From positions 424,645 to 488,644 of the forward strand of contig CAJNOP010000079.1 of assembly GCA_905250075.1 (NCBI GenBank): DNA of 64,000 nucleotides, given 5' to 3'. Under the pieces are notes generated by a model. That model had not been told where the DNA came from. It did not search any database and worked only from the letters and a program-made list of their open reading frames with translations. The position numbers and the translations under genes were made by a program. Shown here piece after piece: positions 24,603 through 35,757 of the stretch. Numbering within the stretch: position 1 is the stretch's first letter; each line of letters begins with the position of its first letter. This DNA comes from Rotaria sp. Silwood1. Taxonomy: Eukaryota; Rotifera; Eurotatoria; Philodinida; Philodinidae.

Positions 24603-27600
24603 TAGAATAACTAACTTTTTTCTTCTAAATTAATTACAAAAAAATAGAATAAATAAAATCGAGACATACTTTAAGTTTTATACTCGTCTAGAAAGTTGTT
24701 CTTTGTCAGTATGAGCAAAGATTAGTGAAAAGAAAAAAAAAATGACAGAATAAATGCGATCTTTTTTTTTTCTCTTCATTCTATCGGTAAACAAGACAAC
24801 GTTGAATATTGCTTCCTGTAAAGATGAAAATGCAGTTTCATCATAAGAACATTTTTCTAGAGAGAAAAATTTATCAGTGGAACCTCTCGTGAGTTGAAAT
24901 GTGACGTTCACTTGTCCTCTTCAATTTCCTTATTGTAACATATGAAATATCTAATTCAAAGTGTCTCAAGTATATGAAACTTCTTTGCCAGAATGTATCA
25001 TTGACAGAGATACTCCGTTCTTTATTTCATATATACATGTCTTTTGTCTCATTGACAGTCTATCTTGTTTTAATAAAGTTTTATATTTTTTTTTACTATC
25101 TATTTACATTTCAGTTTTTTTTCTGAATTTTAAAAATCTTCTTATTCTTTTTTCTCCAATGTATCTTGTGCATTCGAATGTTGTTTATCTCAGATTACTG
25201 CACCAGTACAACTTAACGTACTCTCGTAGGCTGCTCAGATCCATACCATTCAAAACAGAATTTTGTTTATACTCGACCCGTATTCATAATTGGCAATGTA
25301 AATGTATTTTTGTTGTTATTCTGATTTAAGGCAAATAAAGAATTATATTCAAATGGACATTAAATACAACTAAAGATAATTATATGTGCATCCGATTTAT
25401 CAAATATAAATAACTCTTTTCCAGAAGCCACTACCCGAGCTCTGAAACACTACAGTATTATGAATTTTTGTAAGGATGTCGTGCTCATACTCTAGAAAAT
25501 CAAATCCACTCTGAAGAATCTTTGGTATTCTGCCTTATATTCAATAGTAAAACTCTCTAAAAAAAATTACGCTTATAGAAATAGCTTTACCTCTTTGTAG
25601 ATAATTATTTTTCGTCGCACCGATCAATTTTGAAAGAATTCTATGTTCGGGTACAACACAAAATTTTGAAAGATTCATCATTGCTGCTTTTTTTGTGAAG
25701 ATATATCAAATATGTATAGCCGTCACTAAATTTCGAACGCTGATACATATACGAATACAGAGATCCGATCTATAGTTCGCAAGCTTCTAGTTCACATGCA
25801 CTTAATTACATGATGAATTTCAAAGCACGTTATTCTGTAGATTTTCATGAACTCTGGAATGTTCATATTGATTTTGGAAGTTAGAGCATAATTATTTAAT
25901 ATCTTTTATACCAATAGTGGATGCATTATCGTTTCACTGCGAATGTTGTCTATAAAATATATTGTCATACATAAAGTATTAGCAGTCTCAAGAAATCATT
26001 TATATACATCAAAAGCAAGCATCAGTCCTGGTTTGAATGCCGAAAAATGTATCATTGACAATTGAAACAGACTGATGTAACTTGAATGATTACTTAGGAC
26101 TCCAAAACATTCTAGAAGATTCTAACCATATTTTCGTTATTTGCCTATTGCTTTGTTTGTGTTACCGATTTGCTTTCCATTCGTGTTGCTAGAGTCAGAA
26201 AGTAAAAGGAAGAAGCGCTTACTCATTGATCTTTGAGTGCAATGGCTATGGGAGAGTGGATAGCTAGAAAAACTTCTACTTAACCTTGCATTTACTCATT
26301 TTCATCGAAAAACGTATAAAGTTTCCATATAACTGATAAATGCCCTTGAGTAAAAAAAAAAGAAAACGTTTCCAATTTCCACAAAAAAAAAGACAATAAT
26401 GATAATTAGATTTTCAAATAGTGTCAACAAAATTTTGAGAATTATTCTATTTAAATTACGCTGCTGTTTCTTGTTTTAACTTGATGATTCTAAGGTTTAC
26501 AGACAAGATTTCAATAAGATCTGTTCAGATCCAATAAATTTAACATTCAGAAGTGTTAGTTTTTTTTAAAAAAGCCGATATAGGCAAAATTCGTCATAAC
26601 ATATACGAAGTTGTTTGAGCGGAGAATTTAGAGAAGAAACTGATACGACTCTTCACGAGTAAGAAGGAACTATTTTTCTTCAGCATAACTGACGAGAAGT
26701 TTCAATGTTGAACGAAAAATTTCATTCCGTTTTCGACCGATATTGATCGGTCCTTATGATATTAACCTATTTGGGATATGTCTAAGTGTACATATACTGA
26801 TGACTGTAAACATTTTTTGGAAGATAAATTGGATTGTTATTTTCAATTCAAGTGTAAATAATATTTTATTTTATATTTAAATAAGCTTATATATGTTATA
26901 ATTCGAGCAAATGAAATTTTTAAACAAGCATTACTACTTTGTAGATACCAATGAAAAAATGGTTCAAAATATTTATATTGGTGATTTATCAAAAAGAAAC
27001 AACGCGTTAAGGGTCATATAGATTTTATTAAATAAGAGCTAACAAATATTTTTACTTTTCACTTTTTTCCTATTACGATATTTAACTATTGAAAGTCAAA
27101 ATATTTTTACTAAAGCTATTGAATATGACTAAATACGTAGAATTTATTGAAAACATGAACATTTTTTTAGTGGAATATTGTCAAACAGGAAACAAAAGGA
27201 AAGAAAAAAAAAAAAATTCCTAAGATCTTAAAATAGGACAGAATATAAAAATTTGATCAGAGAAGATAAGGAAAACTCTATTTTTTTTATGAAATCTATT
27301 CCTCTGACCAAAACAAATGACAAACCAAATATTCTTCCATTTAATTATAAATGTATTGAACCTTTGCTATTATATATCCTTTTTTTGTATTTACTAACTA
27401 GTGATATCTAATCATACATTGAAGAGAACTCGAATTGAAATAGAATAATCACATTCAATAATAAACTGTTTTAAAAGGTATTTTCACCTGAAATGAGATG
27501 ACATGTATATTTGATCCGGTGGTATATAATCGGATAAATATTCTGTACTTTTGGCGTCAATTTTCTTCTTCAATACAAAAATTTTTCTTTTACTCCTGTT

Positions 27601-29105
27601 TCAGTAACATCAAACAATTAAGACTAAGAACTCTCAAATTTTCGACAAAACTATGATAAGTCTTCAAGGAATCAAGAATTGACTATTAATACTCTCACGC
27701 TTCCGTTGTTCATCATAGGCAAATAGTTTTCATAAGCGCGCATTCAGGTCAACATATTAGTAGAAGTGTAAGCAAAAATATTGTTGATATTGGTCTTTTA
27801 TTTTGAGGATCATAGAATTATTAAACATTTATGAAGTATTCTTATTTTTCAGTTGTTCGACACACATTTTCTACTCTTATATATGTGAGAGACAAATAAT
27901 TGGATTTTATAAATATTCAACTGATTTGGTTTTGTTGTTTCTAAAGAAGAAGAAATCTTATACAAATTTTATTCAAGATGTCTTGCATACAGTCACAATT
28001 AATCTATCTTTTCCTTAATATGTCTTTCATCCGTATTCATTGTCCTATCATTAGTGAATAATTTTTATAGATTTACATCGAATCTAATTTAACGATTTGC
28101 TCAACATCAGTGTACAAGATAGATTTCTTTTTTTTCACAAAGGCATTGCAGTCTACAATTAAATATTACCAGCTAGCAATCATGGCATACCTAAGAAATT
28201 TGACTCTTGATGTATTGATAATCAAATTAAAAAAAAAAGTAGATATCAATTTTTTTGGTCGTGAGGATATCATACAAAATCTTTACATACACTTTGATAG
28301 GAAAATCATTGATATTCTTAAAAAACGGTATGCTATTAATTCATTAGTAAATAAAAGACAAGCACTGAGTGGTCCAAACGTAGGGGAATATTGTATTTGT
28401 TCGTCGTACAAGGTCAGTTAAGCCTCATATTTATATCACATATACTAGGTGATACTAGTCAAAAATATAGCACATGATCAGTTGTTGGATGAAATCATTT
28501 GTTCAAAAGCGTGGAAATATATCTACTCGTCTGTGACTATAAGAAAGATTGAACGTTTTTCGATTTCCATAGTTTCGTCTGATTAATCCGATATATGAAA
28601 TGAATACCATTTAATTAGTTTTGACTTTTTCTAGACTAAAACAGTACAAAGTGTAATTAAATCGGATCCATTTCACAGCTTAGAATCATTAAAAAAAAAT
28701 AAAAAGATCGAAAAATATCAGATTTCTCTTTTAGTTGCAGACGAGCAGTAAGATTTATTTGCATACTTTTGAACAAATTACTGCATTCACACACTGATCA
28801 TATGTTACATGTTTTACTAATATCATCTACTTTATGTCATGTAAATATAAGGCTCAACTAATCATGTGCAAAGAAGAAGGTGAAAAAATACAGCGTTTCG
28901 TTAGTTATGGAACACCCTGAATTATAAATAATTCCAAACAAGAAGAAAAACTTGTTCAATATATTGAACATCATTTCAATGATGAATTGTATTTTTTCAT
29001 ATGAAAATATTTAATATAAAAAAATTGCTCAAATAAATATAAAGAATAACGTATAAAATCAAGAATTGATTGCAAGAATAATGAACATTGACGAAAATTT
29101 TGAAA
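24603..29105. other. Long gene-free stretch with one doubtful ORF
   Basis: About 4.5 kb, mostly A/T-rich. A 103-codon plus-strand ORF at 28110-28421 (…YYQLAIMAYLRNLTLDVLIIKLKKKVD…) lacks an ATG at its start and matches nothing I know; it could be an exon of an unseen gene. Other ORFs (24678-24911, 24961-25329, 27803-28018) are low-complexity hydrophobic runs. Confidence 0.4.
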
Positions 29106-29831
29106 TTACGTTGATGGAATTTTTGTTGCTTCTTCCAATGGAAAACCTAATTGCTTCCACATCAATAATTTATCCCATTCTTTAATAAACCTAATTAATA
29201 GATTGAAACATTTTATTGTAAATAGAAAAATAACAAAAAAAACATCACCTACAATGTAATTTTTCCTTCGCTATTGAATTTATACAATGCAGCAGCTGTC
29301 CATTTGGCTTTTCGTCCTATTGCCGGAATTCCTATTCAGAATAAAAATATTTTCGTGAATAAATTAATTTGTAATAATGATACCGTTATAAGGTTATCTA
29401 CAATGACTTCCTTCAGTTGAATAACACAATGCAACTTGATCATCTTTGGCAATTAAATAATCAATTTCAATTATTCTTAAATCATTTATACTTTTCATTA
29501 ATTCTAAAGAAAAAAAAACTCATCGACGATAATAAAATTTCCACAATAAGCATACACCCATGTTCATCAGCATATGCTTGACAACTATGTGTATTAAGAA
29601 ATGTTGTTGGTGCAATAAATTTATTATCTGAAGCAACAAGATGAGCAACATTTTTTGATGATGAACGTTCAGAATCGTAGCTAAAATGTTCAATTTTTAT
29701 TTTTCGTCAAAATTAAATCAAAGGAGACAAAAGTTTTTTTTATGGAAATTGTAGCTGGAATACATATATTTCTACCTGATTTGCATATATTCTTTGACTA
29801 GACGAATATTCTTTTCTTCTTGTTCCGTCAT
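29106..29831 (-). pseudogene. SnoaL-like (NTF2-fold) protein, five exons, broken
   Basis: Exons 29831-29776, 29680-29558, 29503-29384, 29331-29253 and 29190-29106 are bounded by GT-AG sites. They encode a small one-domain protein: start MTEQEEKNIRLVKEYMQ, then SINDLRIIEIDYLIAKDDQVA, STEGSH…PYNGIPAIGRKAKW, and FIKEWDKLLMWKQLGFP at the end. This order is typical of SnoaL-like polyketide-cyclase/NTF2-fold proteins. Two defects are visible. The phase from exon 2 to exon 3 does not fit (a one-base shift is needed), and exon 3 has an in-frame TAA at 29396-29394 between GSHCR and PYNG. It is otherwise well preserved, so inactivation looks recent. The ligand or reaction cannot be told from sequence. 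Confidence 0.7.
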
Positions 29832-30545
29832 TTTTACGATTAAATCAAAAGATAGTCATTAATGATACAGTAGAAATACTTATATCCAATGATTAATATA
29901 TGAACATTTCTATTAGTGACACCTATGCAAAATATTTTTATATAGAAAATAAAAGAACAAAAGTATTTTTTTATTAGACTTATATGTAAGACATTTGAAA
30001 AGTTATCATGATAGTTCTCGAAATTTAGCAATGAGAAATTTCTATTTAATTATGATGAATGATCGATTTATTGATATTGCTTGTATTTGATTGAAAAATG
30101 TAATCCTTTCACTTAGGATATCTTTAAAAAAAAAATTTTATTTCATAGTTTAAGATTTTATCAGCTGATTCATTGATCTCAAAAACGAAATATTGGTTGC
30201 TTAACAATGTTTTATTATAAGTATTTATTATCTATGATTAATATTAGTGTTAATGTCGTCCTTGACATGCAAAAAAATGTTTACTGCCTCGACGCATAAA
30301 AGAAAAAAAGAAAAATGCAATTCAACTGCTACTATAAAAGCAATCAACCGTGAATAAATGCGCACTGCATACCAACAAGGATTGTTTTCCGTTTGTAAAG
30401 ACATATAAAGGTAGTGATTATTCTCGAAGGATACTGTTCTCTTGTTTTGAAGTAAAATTTGTTTTTTTTTTGCTTTCTAATTAATCGTGTTTAAAATCGT
30501 AGATTATTTGTCAATTTTAGTAAAATACTAAGAAGAATTCAAGTT
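29832..30545. other. Divergent intergenic region
   Basis: About 700 bp between a minus-strand and a plus-strand gene. It should hold both promoters. A/T-rich; no specific site identified. Confidence 0.4.
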
Positions 30546-31936
30546 ATGGTGGAACGTTTAATAATTCTTAAAAACAATAGTCTCGATAGTGAAGATGGTA
30601 AGCATAGCCAGAAAACAAACAGTCAATCATTGATTACAGACGAAGATGAATCATTATCAGTCGATAGTTCTCGACAATATCAAGAAAATTTATCTAAAAC
30701 ATCTGAAATGGACCTTCTTTCGCCACAAACAAGTGACCGCAGACGAAATTTATTAACAATAAATTCTCCTTCAGTTGATAGTATAAATGATCGAGATGGC
30801 TCGGCCTCCGACAATCCACTAACAGGAAAACTTAAAAAGAAAAGACGAGCTACAATCGCACCAATGGTAATTCACTTTTTTCAAAAATATCTTCACTCAC
30901 TAAAAAAAAAACTAAGAATGCTTTGAAAAGTTAAAATTTGTATAAATCTCATGTTATTTTATTTTATTTCTATAATTTCGTTCTGAATTTATTTTAGAGT
31001 GATGAGGAATTCAGAAAAATCGCTATAAAAAAACGTCCATGGTATACTAAAGTGGATCTTACAAAACCAATTCTGTGTGTGGCTATTTTATTTTTAATTT
31101 GCATAATATGGATCAAGCGCGATGTTTTAGTAGTTCGATTATTAACATCAAATGCTCGTGTTCAGCACACAGCACTTGCCATTCAACAAAGACTAAATGA
31201 AAAAGATGAATCATCCCAAGCATCAACAATGAAAGATTCTTCATCGGCATCTTCTTCCCAAGATGCTACTGCTAATGTTAACAATAATGATGATGATAAT
31301 AATAAGAACAACAATAATGTTAATAATAATGATATAATCAATGATCACGCATCATTAACAGATAATGATGAAGATTCTCCAAAAACGACTGGTAAAGGCA
31401 GCAGTTCACAAAAAATCAATTTACGAACTCGAAGAAATAAAATGAGTTTTAGCAAAGAACGTCACAAAAAGAAACATCGCCATTTGCGACACAAAGTTAT
31501 CGATGATGATAATGTTAATGATGATATAGTTGATGACGATGTTTTAGAAGATGACATCGATAAAGCAATAATTAAAGCAAACAAAATGAAAGAACCTGTT
31601 TTACCATCATCTATTCGTTCATCAAAAAAGCATCACCATAATCATAAACATCGTCGATCTACTTCATCTCATGAAACAAATCTAACAAAACCCATAAGTT
31701 CAAAGTCTCATACTATCTTACCTTTACACAATGGAGTTGCTGAACAAATACAAAAACTTCTTAAATCTCAAGGTGGACGCCGAGACTTGATGAAGATATT
31801 AAAAAAAGAAACTGGATTAAGTCAAGGACAAATAAATCGATTTATTCAGAAGAAAGATTTTAATGTTGTTTCACTTCAAACTTTTATTTCTTTTTTAAAT
31901 TCACTTGATGCAAAGCTTTTACTTGTATCGAAATAA
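30546..31936 (+). CDS. Single-pass membrane protein with lambda-repressor-like C-terminus
   Basis: Exons 30546-30866 and 30998-31936, joined in phase 0 across a 131-bp intron, give 419 residues. The second ORF alone begins at GTG, so the ATG in exon 1 is the start. Residues 1-107 are polar and Ser/Asp-rich with a basic KLKKKRRATIAP stretch. One hydrophobic helix (about 131-147, ILCVAILFLICIIWI) follows. Then comes a long disordered region of Asn/Asp runs and Lys/His/Arg-rich blocks (KERHKKKHRHLRHK). The last 68 residues (352-419) contain RRDLMKILKKETGLSQGQIN and IQKKDFNVVSLQTFISFLN, which resembles a Cro/C1-type or POU-specific helix-turn-helix. I do not know the protein; a membrane-held DNA-binding or adaptor protein is possible. 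AATAAA-like signals follow the stop. Confidence 0.7.
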
Positions 31937-32157
31937 TCTTTTTTTCTTACAAAACTAAAAATAAATAAGTCACAGAAATTTCACTCATCACTAGAATCAA
32001 ACTGATACATTGCTCTAAAGAAAGATCTATTTGTCAATTGCGCTACATGCAATACCATGTGTCAGGATAGAACATTCATTGCGCAACATCGGTGTAATAA
32101 CTAAATGAAAACAGAAGTAAAAATAAGCTTACATCATTTTTTTTTCATTCATTAGTA

Positions 32158-33425
32158 ATGCAACTCAGTACAATTGATTCTTCTTGTTGTGGTCCCACTG
32201 AAACAAGTCATTGGGGTAAGATATTTACATTGTTTATCAATTGAAATATTATTAAGAATGAGATATTTTAACGGTGTAATCAAATATCATTTTATTTAAG
32301 TACATGATTCGAGAAGCAATTTATAAAGAGAAAAAAATAAGTACAGAAATGTATTATCTTTCAAATGTAAAAATGATGTTCTGCTCATAGTTAATAAGAT
32401 GTTGCCAATTTTTTTCCTCAACAATCTATGTGATGTAAGGATGACTTTTTATAGTGTGATGGAAAATTTAATAGAAAAAGAGAACTTAGCTTTTTTATTT
32501 TTCATGTCTTTCGGCTATTCGAGAAGTATAGAATAAAATGATTATTTGCCTTGAAGGGACACAAAAAAAAGAGACAAAATTGTATTTTTAAAATAAAAAA
32601 AAGAATTATACTATAATTGAGTTTATAAAATACATTGGTTCTGTTTAGTGATTCCAAAACGTCTTTTATCAAGTGCATATCCAGGTGCAAAAAATCTTGA
32701 TGAACATCGACTTATAACACGTGCTATTTATGATAGTGGTATTGAAGTATTCGTTAATCTAATGCGACCAACTGATCTTACTCGTTTTACTCCATACGAA
32801 CCAGAAATTCGACAGTATGCTACTCAAGGTCTTTCTTTTTTAATTTTAATTTTAATGAAAAAAAAAAGGTTCATTGTTGTATATAAATAGATGGTCGACC
32901 CGTTGAATTTCTTTCATTTCCGATTCGTGATCAATTCATTTGTCGAGATGATAGAAAAGTATTAGAATTTTGTTCAGATTTATGTAAACGAATTACAGAA
33001 GATGATCAAAAGATTCTTATTCATTGTTGGTAATAAATTTTCGTAAGTTTTTTTTTGAAATAATCTATCACTTAACAAAATAGGGGTGGACATGGAAGAA
33101 CTGGTACAATCATATCTATTCTTATCGGCATGTTATTTCAATTTGAAGGTAGGAATTTAAGTCATTTTTCTTTCTAAACAATCAATTAATTCGATAGCGG
33201 ATGATGCTTTGGATTATAATGATCAATTACACAAGCAACGTTTGAGAAGAAAAGGAAGAACAGCTTCACTTGCATCTTGTATGTTTAATTAAAATAATCG
33301 TTTTTGTTTTTGACAATATTCTATTCATAGGTCAAAATCAACAAGTACGGAACGTATTAAATATGTACAAAGATCAACAAACATCGTCATCTGTCTCATC
33401 GATAGAAAAACAAACATTCGAATAA
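32158..33425 (+). CDS. Dual-specificity/tyrosine phosphatase-like protein, six exons
   Basis: Exons 32158-32215, 32649-32828, 32891-33029, 33084-33148, 33198-33278 and 33331-33425 keep one frame throughout and encode 205 residues. The active-site loop HCWGGHGRTG spans the exon 3/4 junction: Cys125, then five residues, then Arg131, matching HC(x5)R. Asp93 in FPIRD is a good candidate for the general acid. The N-terminal part (KRLLSSAYPGAKN…) fits the small phosphatases that begin with an 'L..gaYPG' strand. The tail (SSSVSSIEKQTFE) is polar with no targeting signal, so the protein is probably cytosolic. It should hydrolyse phosphotyrosine, phosphoserine/threonine or a small phosphate ester; the substrate is unknown. 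An AAATAAAAA signal lies about 30 bp past the stop. The 433-bp first intron is longer than the others. Confidence 0.85.
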
Positions 33426-35097
33426 TTTTTGCTAATTATAATTGTTTCTTCAGTTAAATAAAAATCCATTACACAAAATCTGGTTCGTGACTGATGTCTA
33501 TTGTTAGCCCTAGTGAAACGTCATATAATTAAGATTTTGAGATCTTAGGATTCGTAAGCAACATCTTATCAAACTCTTTAAAAGATAATTTCTTTGTATA
33601 TTTCTCAATTGTATCTGGTTGATTTGTACGCAAAATCTCGGCTGTAAGAATAGGGGACATCATGAAAACTTCTGAAATTGTTCATTATTTATTTCTAAAA
33701 AACATTCTCAGCTGATTTTTCCGTATAGCAAATATAAAAGAGTGTCTCAACAATGAAGACGCATATTGTCAAATATGATTAAAGATTCAAGTTACAAAAG
33801 AAAAGAAATAGATAGGAAGGCGTGCTAAAGTACAAAATATGATTTTCTTAAAGATATAGCAGTTAAACAAGCTTTAATTTGATTTAAAGGCAGAGTTTTG
33901 TTAAGAAAACGACAGATTAAAGGATGTTTCAGATTTCGGTGATAATGGTATCTTTAACTAATATAATTTTTTTACGTTTTATGTATTTTCTCTGAAGTAA
34001 TAGTCTCAGGGTAGTCTAGAAAGATTTTGATTTTAAAGCTTAATTAATGTATAAACTTTTGGATGATCTATAAATAATTATAATTCTGTTTCTGTTGACT
34101 ACTTAAATTGAATGAATTTTGTTTCTCATCAAATCAAATTGTTATTAATTAGTAAGTTTTTTTGCATTGATCTTTTATTGGAAGATTTCACCTTTCCAAG
34201 CAGTGTATGTCAATAAGATATACATTTTCGATTTATAAAATTGTTCATATGAATTAAATAGGTTTTTATGGCGCGTTTTTATTGTTACAATATTCTTTAA
34301 TCAAGATATGGTGTTTGGTATCTGTTCAAATCAGGTGTTTTTTTATGCATAAACTGAAAACTAGAAAAACACTTCAAATTCATGTATAAAGAGAAAAGAT
34401 TTTGCATTAGTATTACAGATAAATTGAAAATAATAATAATAATAATATCAATGTTTTTCTACTATCAGAGACAGTCGAAAGTTGCACTTTGGAAGAGTTT
34501 TGCAAAGAAGCTAAAAACTTTTCAAATGCATGGTAATAATATATTTTTACAATACTTAATAAAATCACCAAAATTACGACCAAAACTAACAAATGAGAAT
34601 ACTTTTGAACCATTATATTAATATTTTCATAAAAAAGAAACAAATTATTTTTTCAAAATTATGTTCTTCAAGTGCGCACATGATGTTATTGCTCAGTTTG
34701 AATCAATTTTATCAGTTTATTCTTCTCATTGAAGAAGTTAGTAGCAAGTCTAATTTTAAAGATTTGAAATACTCTAATAACGAACATTTTTGTAAGAGTA
34801 CTCAAAAATGAATTCAGTGATTCGCAGAAGGAGTCTATGACGGTTTTGATTGCAAACTGATTTTTGCAAAAAAGATAACTCTCTATTTTTCCTAAATACG
34901 GACTTTTATAAGATTTAAGAAAATAAGCTTCTTTCTGTGCAGAATCAGTGGAGAGAGAGAGAGTTTTTCATTAAAGAAAACATATCAGGCATATCACTAA
35001 TCATAGATCAACAACACTCTTACTTACGTCACAATAAATTCAGTCTAAGTGTCTTATACCTAATCAGATGCAAATTCTTTATTACTTTGTTTTCAAG
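33426..35097. other. Gene-free stretch with weak ORFs
   Basis: ORFs at 34382-34621 and 34593-34811 have some protein-like composition but no motif. They may be eroded upstream parts of the kinase-like remnant that follows. Otherwise A/T-rich. Confidence 0.35.
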
Positions 35098-35194
35098 GTG
35101 AACCATTCCATGTAAATAAAGCACTACGTATTGCTATATACGTAATTATTAACACTCTTCGTTTTCAAGCCAAGAAAAGGGTCTCCATGGTCTT

Positions 35195-35225
<31 letters not shown>

Positions 35226-35583
35226 GAATAAATCATCGTAATCAAGAATGTGCAACGAGAATTTGTGATACAACAAAAAAAAAGAATATGATGATACAAC
35301 GAAAAATTAAAGCAAATTGCATTAACTTTTAAAACTTTTACGAGATATTTATACTCCAAATAGAATTATATCTGAATATTTCAAAAATTTGAATTGTTTT
35401 TCTATTCTATACGATAAACTCGGTTGAATGACCAAAGAATTCGACGAGTATACAAATGATAAAAAACTAGTGGGGTTAAAAACATTACATCAATTACATA
35501 AACAAATTTTTTTACATGATGATGTACGAGCTGAGAACTCTCTCATTAATCATGATAATCATTCAGACAAACGAGCAATATAG
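35098..35583 (+). pseudogene. Kinase-like protein remnant
   Basis: Plus-strand segments read GEPFHVNKALRIAIYVIINT and LRFQAK (about 35099-35175). A (TA)n microsatellite follows at about 35196-35220. Then come RIISEYFKNLNCFSILYDKL, an in-frame TGA, and an ATG-led frame 35428-35583 with LVGLKTLHQLHKQIFLHDDV followed by RAEN. The last part resembles the catalytic loop of atypical kinases (H-x-D-x-R-x-x-N). The N-lobe is missing and frames change, so this is a broken fragment. The family call is tentative. Confidence 0.4.
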
Positions 35584-35757
35584 TGTGACTTCAAAGATGC
35601 CTTAATTCTTAAGAATATATTGAACTAGACCTTTTTTTTTAATGTTAATGTTGTATTTATGAAACATAAAGAAATAAACAAAATAAATCGAATTTATGTT
35701 TTAGTTCAATTAAAATGAACAAAATAACCATGATATTATATTATTCGCTGGAAAAAT

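Noticed and set aside
24961..25329. 122-codon plus-strand ORF
   Set aside because: Hydrophobic Phe/Leu/Ser run from T-rich DNA; no family motif and no splice context.
35196..35220. (TA)n run as a possible regulatory site
   Set aside because: A simple dinucleotide microsatellite of a kind common in this A/T-rich DNA.
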